A stretch of DNA of 64,000 nt from Massilia sp. Mn16-1_5 (GTDB lineage: Bacteria; Pseudomonadota; Gammaproteobacteria; Burkholderiales; Burkholderiaceae_D). This document shows, in pieces, positions 42,274 to 51,156 of this stretch. The first letter of the stretch is position 1, and the number at the start of each line of letters is the position of its first letter. A model generated the notes under the pieces. That model saw only the letters and a list, made by a program, of their open reading frames with translations, did no database searches and was not told where the DNA came from. Both the position numbers and the translations under genes were made by a program. The stretch covers positions 1 through 64,000 of the forward strand of contig NZ_PPXQ01000008.1 in assembly GCF_004798585.1 (NCBI RefSeq), in the 5' to 3' direction.

Positions 42274-43586
42274 CGGCCCTGCTCGATACCCTGCGCTCGC
42301 TCGACATCGACGCGGTGCCGGTCGCCACGCCGACCGGCCGCCTGGTCGGTGCCCAGGGCCTGCTGCTGGAAAGCGTCGGCTGCAAGCTGCACACGGGCCA
42401 GCGCTGCCGCGTCGAACTGAACGACGGCGGCTGGCTCGACGCCCAGGTCGTGGGCTTCCGCGACAAGGTGTCCTACCTGATGCCGTTCAAGAAGGCCAAT
42501 GGCCTGGCGACCGGCGCACGCGTGCTGCCGGAGAAGAATGCCGCGAGCCTGATGGTCGGCCCGTCCTGGCTGGGCCGCATGGTCAACGGCCTGGGCGAAG
42601 AAATCGACGGCCTCGGGAAACTGGGCGGCGACCAGCCCCTGAATTTCACGCCGCCGAAGGTCAACCCGCTGAGGAAGACCCCGGTGGACGAGCCGCTCGA
42701 CGTCGGCGTGCGCGCCATTAACTCGATGCTGACGCTGGGTAAAGGCCAGCGCGTCGGCCTGATGGCAGGTTCCGGCGTCGGTAAATCGGTGCTGCTCGGC
42801 CTGATCACGCGCCAGACCGTGGCCGACGTGATCGTGGTCGGCCTGATCGGCGAGCGTAACCGCGAGGTGCGCGAATTCGTCGAAAAGTCGCTGGGGCCAG
42901 AAGGCCTGAAGCGCGCGGTGCTGGTCGTGGCCCCGGCCGACGAGTCGCCGATGATGCGCGTGATGGCCACTGAACTGTGCCACTCGGTCGCGGCCCACTT
43001 CCGCGACCGCGGCCAGAACGTGCTGCTGCTGTGCGACTCGCTGACCCGCTACGCGATGGCGCTGCGCGAAGTCGCGCTGTCGCTGGGCGAACCGCCGGCC
43101 ACGCGCGGCTATCCGCCGTCGGTGTTCTCGAACCTGCCGCAGCTGGTCGAATCGGCCGGCAACGGCGAGAACCCGAACGGCAGCATGAGCGCGATCTATA
43201 CCGTGCTGGCAGAAGGCGACGACCAGCAGGACCCGGTGGTCGACACGGCGCGCGCGATCCTGGACGGCCACATCGTGCTGACGCGCGAGCTGGCCGAACG
43301 CGGCCACTATCCGGCGATCGACGTCGCCCAGTCGATCAGCCGTTGCATGGCGCAGGTGGTCACGCCCGAACACGCGAACGCGGCGCGCAAGCTCAAGGCA
43401 ACCATGGCCAAGCATGCGCGCGTGCGCGACCTGATTCCGCTGGGCGCCTACACGCCGGGCGCGGATCCGGAAACCGACCGCGCGGTGAAGCTGCATCCGC
43501 ATATCGAAAACTTCCTGTGCCAGGGCACGCGCGAAGGCGCGCCGCTCGACACCTGCGTGACGCAGCTGCAGGGGATGATGCAATGA
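42270..43586 (+). CDS. fliI: Flagellar export ATPase FliI
   Basis: A 438-residue F1-beta-like ATPase powering substrate unfolding for export. Walker A is MAGSGVGKSVLLG, the catalytic-glutamate region is GLIGERNREVREF (Asn where Gly is usual), and Walker B is NVLLLCDSLTRYAMALREV. The conserved RGYPPSVFSNLPQLVE and GSMSAIYTVLAEGDD segments follow. ATGA overlaps join it to fliH and fliJ. Confidence 0.96.
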   Translation: MTALLDTLRSLDIDAVPVATPTGRLVGAQGLLLESVGCKLHTGQRCRVELNDGGWLDAQVVGFRDKVSYLMPFKKANGLATGARVLPEKNAASLMVGPSWLGRMVNGLGEEIDGLGKLGGDQPLNFTPPKVNPLRKTPVDEPLDVGVRAINSMLTLGKGQRVGLMAGSGVGKSVLLGLITRQTVADVIVVGLIGERNREVREFVEKSLGPEGLKRAVLVVAPADESPMMRVMATELCHSVAAHFRDRGQNVLLLCDSLTRYAMALREVALSLGEPPATRGYPPSVFSNLPQLVESAGNGENPNGSMSAIYTVLAEGDDQQDPVVDTARAILDGHIVLTRELAERGHYPAIDVAQSISRCMAQVVTPEHANAARKLKATMAKHARVRDLIPLGAYTPGADPETDRAVKLHPHIENFLCQGTREGAPLDTCVTQLQGMMQ

Positions 43587-44017
43587 ACCGGCGCGACCAG
43601 ATCAACAGCCTGGGCACGCTGGTCCAGTTGCGCAGCACGGAAGTCGACAAGCTGCAGACGGAACTGGCGCGCCAGGAAGCGACGCGCGCCCGCTACGCGG
43701 CCAACCTCGAACGCCTGCATTCGCTGGCCGAAGGCAGCGGCGCGTCGGGCCACCTGCCGCCGGCCCTGGCGCTGAACTGCGGCCAGTACAAGCAGGCCGT
43801 GTTCGCGCTGGCCGACACCCACCGCACCGACCTCCAGCTGCACGAGGCGAACATGGCGGTCTCGCAACGCAATCTGGCGCAGGCATGGACGCGCCGCGAA
43901 CTGCTCGGCAAGGTGCTCGAGCAGCAGCAGGACGCGCTGGCCCGCGAGCAGGATCGTGCCGCCCGCAAGCGCGAAGATGAAATCGCCACCCAGTCGTGGC
44001 TGGCCGGCCGGGCATAA
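43583..44017 (+). CDS. fliJ: Flagellar export chaperone FliJ
   Basis: A 144-residue, almost entirely coiled-coil protein (LGTLVQLRSTEVDKLQTELARQEATRARY, then LLGKVLEQQQDALAREQDRAARKREDE). FliJ is the central stalk of the FliI hexamer. Sequence conservation of FliJ is low; the assignment rests on the coiled coil, the size and the position directly after fliI (ATGA overlap). Confidence 0.88.
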   Translation: MNRRDQINSLGTLVQLRSTEVDKLQTELARQEATRARYAANLERLHSLAEGSGASGHLPPALALNCGQYKQAVFALADTHRTDLQLHEANMAVSQRNLAQAWTRRELLGKVLEQQQDALAREQDRAARKREDEIATQSWLAGRA

Positions 44018-44040
44018 GCCCGGTCCTCAAGGAGAATAAT

Positions 44041-45393
44041 ATGGCAGGCATTACCAACACCTATGATCCGACGACCACCGCGCAAGCCCTGGCCGAAGCC
44101 TTCACGTCCGGCCGCCAGACCATCCTGACGCGCCAGACCACGCAGGCGTCGGCCACCGAAAAAGGCTTGTCCACGCTGGGCACCGCGCTGAGCACCTTCC
44201 AGAGCGCCCTCGCCTCGCTGACGGGCCTGAACAAGACGATTTCCGCCAACAGCGCGGTCTTCAGCGATACGGGCATCGCCAGCGCCACCGCGACGGCGAC
44301 CGCCGCGGCCGGCACCTACAGCTTCTTCGTCGAGCAGGTGGCCAGCGCGCACAAGGTCTCGTACGGCGGCATGACCGACTTTGCCGGCGGCGGTTCGCTG
44401 ACCCTGGGCGCAGGCACGAACTCGTTCAGCATCGACCTCAGTACCAAGGCTACCTGGACCGTGCGCGACCTCGCGGCGGCCATCAACGGCGCCAGCACCA
44501 ACACCAGCGTCTCGGCGGCGGTCGTCACCACCGGTTCCACGTCGGAACTGGTGCTGACTTCGAAAGCCACCGGGGTGGCCAACAAGATCACGCTCAGCAC
44601 CACCGGCGCGGACGCCGGCCTGACGGCCAAGCTGGGCGCGGCGCCGACCGAACTGGCGCAGGCGCTCGACGCCGTCGTGCGCGTCGGTTCCAGTACCGGC
44701 ACGGCCATCACCCAGCCGAGCAACACCTTCAACGTGATCGACGGCGTCACCATGACGGTGTCGAAAGCGCAGACCGCAGGCAGCGCCCCGGTCACGCTGA
44801 CGGTGGCGTCGGATGCCTCGAAGACGACGGCCAACGCCCAGGCTTTCGTGGATGCCTACAACAAGCTGAAGTCGGCGATCGATGGCCTGGTCAGCCCGGG
44901 CGATCCGGAAAGCGGCGGCGCGGCCGGCGCCTTTGCCGGCGACAGCGGCGTGCGCGCCCTGCGCGACCGCCTGGTCAACCTGCTGCGCAACACCGGCACC
45001 ACCACCCTGGCCAACTTCGGCATCACCGCCAACCGCCAGGGCACGCTGAGCCTGGACAGCACGCGCCTGACCAAAGCGTTGGCGGCCGATCCGACCGGCC
45101 TCGACACCCTGATCGGCAGCAGCGCCGCGACCGCGCCGAGCGGCATCGCCGGCCAGCTCGACAGCTACCTGAAACTCTGGACCAACAGCACCAACGGCCA
45201 GATCGGCACCCGCAAGGATGCGGTCAGCAAGCTGCAGGACGAGTTGGCGGATCGGCAAACCGCGCTCGACAAACAGTACGACGGCGCCTATGCGCGCTAC
45301 CTGAAGCAGTTCACCCAACTGCAGTCCGTTCAAAGCAATATGTCCTATAACACCTCGCTGTTCGACGCTTTGTTCAGCAGCTCTAAAGACTAA
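44041..45393 (+). CDS. fliD: Flagellar filament cap protein FliD
   Basis: A 450-residue hook-associated protein 2 that caps the growing filament. The N-terminal domain (STLGTALSTFQSALASLTGL) and the C-terminal coiled coil (RKDAVSKLQDELADRQTALDKQYDGAYARYLKQFTQLQSV) are typical of FliD. The start has AAGGAG 7 bases upstream. It takes the lafB position of Flag-2 loci and starts the fliD-S-T-K-L-sigma-motAB run. Confidence 0.94.
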   Translation: MAGITNTYDPTTTAQALAEAFTSGRQTILTRQTTQASATEKGLSTLGTALSTFQSALASLTGLNKTISANSAVFSDTGIASATATATAAAGTYSFFVEQVASAHKVSYGGMTDFAGGGSLTLGAGTNSFSIDLSTKATWTVRDLAAAINGASTNTSVSAAVVTTGSTSELVLTSKATGVANKITLSTTGADAGLTAKLGAAPTELAQALDAVVRVGSSTGTAITQPSNTFNVIDGVTMTVSKAQTAGSAPVTLTVASDASKTTANAQAFVDAYNKLKSAIDGLVSPGDPESGGAAGAFAGDSGVRALRDRLVNLLRNTGTTTLANFGITANRQGTLSLDSTRLTKALAADPTGLDTLIGSSAATAPSGIAGQLDSYLKLWTNSTNGQIGTRKDAVSKLQDELADRQTALDKQYDGAYARYLKQFTQLQSVQSNMSYNTSLFDALFSSSKD

Positions 45394-45403
45394 ACTCATA
45401 GCC

Positions 45404-45793
45404 ATGTCCTATCAAGAAGCCTACGGCAATTATCATGCCGTCAACCTCGATTCGCAGACCTCGCGCGCGACCCCGGTCGAGCTGGTCCTGCTGCTGACCG
45501 ACGGCCTGCTCGACGAGCTGGCCCGCGTGCGCGGCCACATCATCGGCAAGCGTTACGAACAAAAGGCGGCCGGCATCGACAAATGCTGCGAAATCATCAA
45601 CGGTCTGTCGAGCTCGCTCGACTTCGAGCAGGGCGGCGAAGTCGTCGCCAACCTGGCCAACCTGTATGACTTCTGCTCGTCGCGCCTGCAAGGCGCCGGC
45701 ATCAAGATGGACCCGGCCATGGTCGACGAAGTGGTCGGCGTGCTGACCACGATCCGCCAGGGCTGGCAAGGCGTGCAGGAACGTAATGCCTAG
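45404..45793 (+). CDS. fliS: Flagellin export chaperone FliS
   Basis: A 129-residue helical chaperone that keeps flagellin unfolded for export. The family pattern is present: NLDSQTSRATPVELVLLLTDGLLDEL, then EIINGLSSSLDFEQGGEVVANLANLYDFCSSRL. It overlaps the next gene by 8 bases. Confidence 0.93.
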   Translation: MSYQEAYGNYHAVNLDSQTSRATPVELVLLLTDGLLDELARVRGHIIGKRYEQKAAGIDKCCEIINGLSSSLDFEQGGEVVANLANLYDFCSSRLQGAGIKMDPAMVDEVVGVLTTIRQGWQGVQERNA

Positions 45794-46103
45794 GAGCGCG
45801 GCGATCGGCAAGCTGGCCGCCGGCATCAAGGATGCGGCCTTCGCGCGCGACTGGGAACGCCTCGGCGCCCTCGCCCGCTCGCTGGCGCCGCAGTTATCGA
45901 GCCTGCGCGAGCGCGGTGCCTGGACCAGCAGCGAACTGGCTGCGCTGGCGCAGCTGCGCGCGGTCCACGACGGCGCCGCGGCCGCCTGCGGCGAAGCGCT
46001 CGACACGCTCGCCCTGCGGCTTGCCGACATGCGTAACAACAAGGATGGCTGGATGGCGTATGCGCTCGCCAGCGACACGGAACCTGCCGGACACCAAGAA
46101 TGA
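45786..46103 (+). CDS. FliT-like small flagellar chaperone
   Basis: A 105-residue helical protein. It has no strong sequence signature, but its size, its helix content and its place between fliS and fliK match FliT/LafD, the chaperone of the FliD cap. Its start lies inside fliS and its stop overlaps fliK by ATGA. The gene is assigned by context. Confidence 0.6.
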   Translation: MPRSAAIGKLAAGIKDAAFARDWERLGALARSLAPQLSSLRERGAWTSSELAALAQLRAVHDGAAAACGEALDTLALRLADMRNNKDGWMAYALASDTEPAGHQE

Positions 46104-47254
46104 ATCTGACCCTGACTCAACTGAACCAGCCTGCAGCGTCGGCCAAGAGCGCCGCGCCTGCCGCCGCCAACGACACTGCAACTCCGGCCGCTTCCGCAGC
46201 GGCAGGCGCGGCGCCGGCGCCCGTGGCGGACGCCGCCCAGCCGGCGGCAAGCCAGCCGGCACGCGGCTTCGCCCAGTGGCTCGGGCTGGACCCGGTGGCG
46301 GCCCCGATCGCCGACGCGCCTGTCGCCACGACCGAGGCCGCGCCGCTCGACACCGAGACCCCGGCCGACGAGCAGGCTGCCGCCGACACGCCCCTGCTGG
46401 GCGCGATGGCCATGGCCATGCCATTGATGCCGGTCGCACAGGCCACGCTGGCGGCCGTCGTCGCCGCGCTGCCGGGCGTGCCCGCCCCTAAAGAATCGGC
46501 AGCCGCTGCCGATACCGGAACTTCGCAGCCGGCCGCCCAGGCGGGTCAGGGCCGCGAAGGCCGCATCGAACTGGCCGCGCTGCCGACCGCCCTGCCGCTG
46601 GCGCGCGCGTCCGCCGAAACGGCACCGGCAGCCTCGGCACAGCCGGCAGCCGCCGCGCTGCCGGCCGAAGCGCTGGCCGCCAACGCCGACGCAGGGCCGG
46701 AGCAAGCCGCTCCCGCACTCGACCGCACTGCGGCGAACAGCTTCGGCGTGGCCGCACCGGCGCCGGGCGCGGCCCAGCGCGGCGGCGATACGGTCACGCT
46801 GTCGGGGCCGCCGACCGCATGGCGCCAGACCCTGCAGGAAGCGCTCGGCGAGCGTCTCCAGCTACAGGTCGGCAAGAACGCCGAGCAGGCCGTGATCCGC
46901 CTCGAGCCGCCGATGCTGGGCCGTGTCGAGATCGCGATCCGCCATAGCGCCGGTTCGCTCGAGGTGCACATCTCGGCGACCCACGGCGAAGTGCTGCGCC
47001 AGCTGCAGACCGTCAGCGAAGGCCTGCGCAACGACCTGGCCCAGCGCCAGTTCAGCGACGTGTCGGTCAATATCGCGCCGGCGCCGCGCGGCGCGGCGGG
47101 CGCCAACAACACGCCGATGTTCGCCGGCGGCGATGGCCGTGGCCGCCAGCAGGATGGACGCCAGCAGGAACAAGGTCCGGGCGAAGCCCTGGCCGAAGCG
47201 AATACCGGATCTTCCCCGTTCTCGCTGAACGGACGCGGCCAAGGCCGCGCGTAA
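46100..47254 (+). CDS. fliK: Flagellar hook-length control protein FliK
   Basis: A 384-residue exported ruler protein. The first about 230 residues are Ala/Pro-rich and disordered, as usual. The C-terminal domain (about 235-330) has the switch signature LQVGKNAEQAVIRLEPPMLGRVEIAIRH and a Q-rich tail (QQDGRQQEQGPG). It interacts with FlhB to stop hook growth. It occupies the lafE position. Confidence 0.9.
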   Translation: MNLTLTQLNQPAASAKSAAPAAANDTATPAASAAAGAAPAPVADAAQPAASQPARGFAQWLGLDPVAAPIADAPVATTEAAPLDTETPADEQAAADTPLLGAMAMAMPLMPVAQATLAAVVAALPGVPAPKESAAAADTGTSQPAAQAGQGREGRIELAALPTALPLARASAETAPAASAQPAAAALPAEALAANADAGPEQAAPALDRTAANSFGVAAPAPGAAQRGGDTVTLSGPPTAWRQTLQEALGERLQLQVGKNAEQAVIRLEPPMLGRVEIAIRHSAGSLEVHISATHGEVLRQLQTVSEGLRNDLAQRQFSDVSVNIAPAPRGAAGANNTPMFAGGDGRGRQQDGRQQEQGPGEALAEANTGSSPFSLNGRGQGRA

Positions 47255-47270
47255 ACCTTTACAACGAACG

Positions 47271-47747
47271 ATGAACAGCAAGCTCAAAATCATTCTCGGC
47301 GTTTTCGCCGTCGTGCTCGTCGCTGCGGGTGCCGCCGGCGGCGCCATGATGTACATGAAGTCGCAGGAAGCCGCGCCTGGCGCGGAAAAAGTCGCGCACG
47401 CCGAACCGAAGAAGGAAAAGTCGGACAAGCCGGTCAAGTACGTCACGCTCGACAAGGTGATCGTGATGCTCAAGCGCAGCCCGAACGAAACCGTCAACCA
47501 CTACCTGTCGACCGACCTGGTGCTGGCTACCGACGAAAAGGGCGAGAAGGAAACCAAGGAACACCTGCCGCTGCTGCGCGCCGTCGCCGTGCGCGCTTTG
47601 TCGGCCCACACGCTGGCCGAAGCCTCGACCATGACCGTCGAGCAGTACGCCGCCCAGTTGAACAAGACCTTCGATGCCAGTTATGCCAGCGACGATCGGG
47701 AAAAGCCGTTCGGCGAAGTCATGATCGGCAAGCTGATCGTCGAATAA
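47271..47747 (+). CDS. fliL: Flagellar basal-body associated protein FliL
   Basis: A 158-residue single-pass inner-membrane protein (membrane segment about residues 6-26) with a periplasmic domain (VKYVTLDKVIVMLKRS, then HYLSTDLVLATDEKGEKETKEHLPLLRAVAVRALS). FliL supports stators around the motor. It lies 16 bases after fliK and 14 bases before the sigma-28 gene, the lafF position. In many other flagellar loci fliL instead precedes fliM. Confidence 0.9.
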   Translation: MNSKLKIILGVFAVVLVAAGAAGGAMMYMKSQEAAPGAEKVAHAEPKKEKSDKPVKYVTLDKVIVMLKRSPNETVNHYLSTDLVLATDEKGEKETKEHLPLLRAVAVRALSAHTLAEASTMTVEQYAAQLNKTFDASYASDDREKPFGEVMIGKLIVE

Positions 47748-47761
47748 GGCTCGGGGACCGA

Positions 47762-48499
47762 ATGGCCTATTCAGCCGACTATCTCGACGCTTCCTGCGGC
47801 AGCGAATACCAGGAGGCAGCCGCCGGCGCCGGCATGAGCCCGCGCGAAGAGCAGCAGCACCTGGTGGCCTACACGCCGCTGGTGAAGCGCATCGTGCGCC
47901 AGTTGAATTCGCAGGTGGGCGCGATGTCGCGCGAGGACATGGAGCAGATCGGCCTGATGGGCCTGTTGGAGGCGCTGCGCCGCTACGGCACGCCCGACAC
48001 CGGCTTCGGCAGCTTCGCCTCGCTGCGCATCCGCGGCGCCATCCTCGATGAGCTGCGGCGCCAGGACTGGCGCCCGCGCGCCGTGCGCCAGGATGCGCAC
48101 CGCGTGCGCGACGGCCTGCGCGCCCTCACCCGCACGCTCGGCCGCGAGCCGAGCCCGCAGGAAGCGGCCGACGCGCTCGGCATCACCCAGGAAGCGTATT
48201 GGCAGCACCTGCTGGACGACGGCGCCGAAGAGATGCTGAGCTTCGACGAAGTACTGCAGGAAGCGACCGAGCAGGCGCACAGTGCCCCGGGTCCGGAAGA
48301 TTCCTTCATGCTGCGGCGCAGCCTGGAACAGGCGCTTTCCAGCCTGTCCGAGCGCGAGCAGCGTGTGATCCAGATGATTTACGAGTTCGAGCTCAGCTAC
48401 AAGGAAATCGCCGCCGTGCTCGACCTGTCCGACGCCCGCGTCTGCCAGCTCAACAAGAGCGCGCTGGCGAAGATGAAAGCCGCCATCGGCGCGCGTTAA
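47762..48499 (+). CDS. fliA: Flagellar sigma factor (sigma-28, FliA/LafS type)
   Basis: A 245-residue sigma factor for late flagellar genes. Regions 2 (YTPLVKRIVRQLN, then MEQIGLMGLLEALRRY, GFGSFASLRIRGAILDELRRQDW), 3 (LGREPSPQEAADALGI) and 4 (LSEREQRVIQMIYEFELSYKEIAAVLDLSDARVCQLNKSALAKM) are all present. It is encoded inside the flagellar block, as lafS is in lateral systems. FlgM at 50450 is the expected anti-sigma factor. The likely targets are the two flagellin genes and flgK. Confidence 0.95.
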   Translation: MAYSADYLDASCGSEYQEAAAGAGMSPREEQQHLVAYTPLVKRIVRQLNSQVGAMSREDMEQIGLMGLLEALRRYGTPDTGFGSFASLRIRGAILDELRRQDWRPRAVRQDAHRVRDGLRALTRTLGREPSPQEAADALGITQEAYWQHLLDDGAEEMLSFDEVLQEATEQAHSAPGPEDSFMLRRSLEQALSSLSEREQRVIQMIYEFELSYKEIAAVLDLSDARVCQLNKSALAKMKAAIGAR

Positions 48500-48545
48500 G
48501 AAAAAAACGAGAAACAACCATGATCCTCATCCAGAAAGGCCTGTC

Positions 48546-49457
48546 ATGCAGCAATTCCTAGGTATCTTCATCGTGCTCGGCTGCGTGTTCGGCGGTTTTG
48601 CGCTGATGGGCGGCACGGCCACCGCCATCTGGCACCCGGTCGAGATCCTGATCATCGTCGGCGCCGCCTTTGGCGCACTGGTGATCGGCAACGAGAAGCA
48701 CGTGCTGTCCGAAATGGCGCACCAGCTCAAGAAAATCGCGTCGCGTAAGAAACACGACTCGGAATTCCAGCGCCAGCTGCTGCTGCTGATGTATGAACTG
48801 CTGCAACTGGCCGCCGGCGGCCTGAAGGCGCTCGACGCCCACGTCGAGGCGCCGAAAGACAGTGCGATCTTCCAGCGCTATCCGCGTATCCTGGACGAGC
48901 CGAAACTGCTGGCTTTCATCGTCGACAACTTCCGCCTGATGGCGATGGGCAAGATCAACGCCCACGAGCTGGAAGGCGTGCTCGAGCAGGAACTGGACGC
49001 GATCCACGAAGAGCTGACCCAGCCTTCGAAGTCGCTGCACAAGATCGCCGAAGGCATGCCGGGCTTCGGCATCCTGGCCGCCGTTCTCGGCATCGTGATG
49101 GCGATGTATTCGGTGGCCGAAGGCGCGGATTCGGGCGCGATCGCGGAAAAGGTCGGCGCGGCGATGGTCGGTACCTTCATCGGCATCTTCTTCTGCTACG
49201 GCCTGCTCGACCCGCTGTCGAACATGATGAAGCAGCTGGTCAACGGCGAAGCCTCGACCATGGAAACCGTGAAGGTCGTGCTGTGCACCCACGTGGCCGG
49301 CAAGCCCGCCCTGCTGGCGATCGACGCCGGCCGGCGCCTGATCCAGCTGAACACGAAGCCGAGCTTCGCCCAGCTGGAACAATGGATCAACGCGATGGGC
49401 GGCGACGACGAATCGCAGAACAAGCGGCGCCGCTCGAGCGACCGCATGACGGGGTAA
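48546..49457 (+). CDS. motA: Flagellar stator protein MotA (LafT position)
   Basis: A 303-residue stator subunit with four membrane segments: about residues 1-22, 32-50, 165-190 and 200-220. The family segment EGMPGFGILAAVLGIVMAMY contains the conserved proline. A cytoplasmic loop with charged residues for FliG contact lies between segments 2 and 3. It is paired with motB 3 bases downstream. Dedicated stator genes inside the block match lafTU. Confidence 0.94.
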   Translation: MQQFLGIFIVLGCVFGGFALMGGTATAIWHPVEILIIVGAAFGALVIGNEKHVLSEMAHQLKKIASRKKHDSEFQRQLLLLMYELLQLAAGGLKALDAHVEAPKDSAIFQRYPRILDEPKLLAFIVDNFRLMAMGKINAHELEGVLEQELDAIHEELTQPSKSLHKIAEGMPGFGILAAVLGIVMAMYSVAEGADSGAIAEKVGAAMVGTFIGIFFCYGLLDPLSNMMKQLVNGEASTMETVKVVLCTHVAGKPALLAIDAGRRLIQLNTKPSFAQLEQWINAMGGDDESQNKRRRSSDRMTG

Positions 49458-49460
49458 GCT

Positions 49461-50414
49461 GTGTCCAAGCTGAACGACAAGCATCACGAGCAGACCATCA
49501 TCAAGCGTGGTGGCGGCAAGCACGACCACGACGAGCATGGCGGCGCCTGGAAAGTCGCGTTCGCGGACTTCTGCCTGGCCCTGCTGTCGCTGTTCCTGGT
49601 GCTGTGGCTGATGGCCGCGCGCGAAAAGGAAGCGGTCCAGAACATGACCAAGGACGCCGCCGCCGGCCAGCTCGAAGGTCCCGGCAAGCGTCCGGAAATC
49701 GCCAACGCGCCCAGCGGCAGCCTGATCGAGCGCTTCCCGACCATGCGCGACGGCACGGGCCCCGCCCAAAGCAATGGTGCGACTGCGGATGCGCGCGTGT
49801 CCTATGATTCCCCTGCGGACCTCAAAGCCTTGTCGAAGAAGCTGGAAAAGATGAGCGAAGACGCCGGCCTGGCTGCCAACCTGCAGTCGGAAGTGACGCC
49901 CTACGGCCTGCGCGTGATGCTGCACGATACCGACCGCCAGGGCATGTTCATGCGCGGCAGCGCCCTGCCGACCGGCCGCTTCGCGCGCCTGCTGCAGAAA
50001 ATGGGCCCGCTGTTCGCGCAGATGGAAAACCAGATGCTGATCGTGGGTCACACCGACTCGGTGCAGTACCAGTTCGCCGAGAAGACCGGCATGTCGAACT
50101 GGGCGCTGTCCTCGAACCGCGCGATGGCCGCGCGCGCCCAGCTGCTCCAGGGCGGCATGCGCACCGACAGCGTGCTGCAGGTGGTCGGCATGGCCGACCG
50201 CGCGCCGCTCGACGCGAAGCAGACCGACGCCGGCATCAACCGCCGCATCGAACTGATGATCCTGACGCGCGCCCAATCGCGCTCGGTCGCTGCGATGTTC
50301 GGCGCACCCGGCGCCACCGAAACCCTGCTCGACGGCGTGTCGGTGAGCGCACCCGCAAAAGCCGGCGACAAGAACGACGACACTGCGTCGCTGCGCGGCC
50401 AATTGGCGAAGTAA
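49461..50414 (+). CDS. motB: Flagellar stator protein MotB (LafU position)
   Basis: A 317-residue stator subunit with a GTG start. The single membrane segment (about residues 30-50, WKVAFADFCLALLSLFLVLWLM) holds the proton-accepting Asp. The C-terminal OmpA-like domain binds peptidoglycan (MLIVGHTDSVQYQ, NWALSSNRAMAARAQLL, GINRRIELMI). An Asp in this segment favours proton coupling. Confidence 0.95.
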   Translation: MSKLNDKHHEQTIIKRGGGKHDHDEHGGAWKVAFADFCLALLSLFLVLWLMAAREKEAVQNMTKDAAAGQLEGPGKRPEIANAPSGSLIERFPTMRDGTGPAQSNGATADARVSYDSPADLKALSKKLEKMSEDAGLAANLQSEVTPYGLRVMLHDTDRQGMFMRGSALPTGRFARLLQKMGPLFAQMENQMLIVGHTDSVQYQFAEKTGMSNWALSSNRAMAARAQLLQGGMRTDSVLQVVGMADRAPLDAKQTDAGINRRIELMILTRAQSRSVAAMFGAPGATETLLDGVSVSAPAKAGDKNDDTASLRGQLAK

Positions 50415-50449
50415 GCATGACTATTCAATCCAAATCCCGAGGTAACCGC

Positions 50450-50728
50450 ATGAAAATCACTGGAACCGGCGCGCCGTCCATGGCGCCTGCAATCGGCGGC
50501 GCCGCCAACGCGCCTGCTCCGGCGGCTGCGGCCCCGGCCCCGGCGGCGGAAACCGGCGCTGTCCTGCAATCGGAAGTCCTCAAGCCGGCCGCCAAGGCCC
50601 TCGCCGCCCTGCCCGATTTCGATGCGGCGCGCGTGGCCGAACTGCGCGACGCGCTGGCCAAGGGCGAGCTGCCTTTCGACGCCTCGCGCCTGGCGGGCCT
50701 GATCCAGCGCTTCCACGGGGGGCGTTGA
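50450..50728 (+). CDS. flgM: Anti-sigma-28 factor FlgM
   Basis: A 92-residue protein. The first half is Ala/Pro-rich and disordered; the second half is the sigma-binding helix region (FDAARVAELRDALAKGELPFDASRLAGLIQRF). The start MKITGTG is chosen for GAGGT about 7 bases upstream and because FlgM proteins typically begin near MKI; an ATG 11 codons earlier (50417) is possible. It is expected to hold the sigma-28 factor until hook completion. The stop overlaps flgN by 1 base. Confidence 0.88.
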   Translation: MKITGTGAPSMAPAIGGAANAPAPAAAAPAPAAETGAVLQSEVLKPAAKALAALPDFDAARVAELRDALAKGELPFDASRLAGLIQRFHGGR

Positions 50729-51156
50729 TGAGCAAGATGACGCGCCAGCAGGCCGTCGCCGCCCTGGTCGAGGGCGTCGAACAGGACCTGCAGGCCACGC
50801 AAGCCATCCACGCGCTGCTGGAACGCCAGTTCCAGGCCGCGCTGCGCCACCGGGGCGCGGAGCTTGGCGCGCTGGCCGAAGAGCTGACGCCGGCCCTGGA
50901 TGCCATGGATGCGCGCCGCAAGCAGCGCGTGGCCCTGGTGCGCGCCCTGCACGGCCCTGAAGGCACGATGAGCGGCTTCATCGCCGCCCAGCCGGAACCG
51001 GGCCGCGCCAAGCTGGCCGCCGCCTGGAGCGAGCTGGAACGCCTGGTGGTCGCCTGCAAGAGCGCGACCACGCGCAACGGCAACCTGCTGGCCGAGCAGT
51101 TCACGACCATGCAGCGCGTGCTGCACAATTCGGACGGCACCTATGCGCCACGCTGA
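50728..51156 (+). CDS. flgN: Flagellar chaperone FlgN
   Basis: A 142-residue helical protein, the export chaperone for FlgK and FlgL. Assigned from length, helix content (ALVEGVEQDLQATQAIHALLERQFQAAL, then ATTRNGNLLAEQFTTMQRVL) and position after flgM. It overlaps the following hydrolase gene by 14 bases. Confidence 0.85.
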   Translation: MSKMTRQQAVAALVEGVEQDLQATQAIHALLERQFQAALRHRGAELGALAEELTPALDAMDARRKQRVALVRALHGPEGTMSGFIAAQPEPGRAKLAAAWSELERLVVACKSATTRNGNLLAEQFTTMQRVLHNSDGTYAPR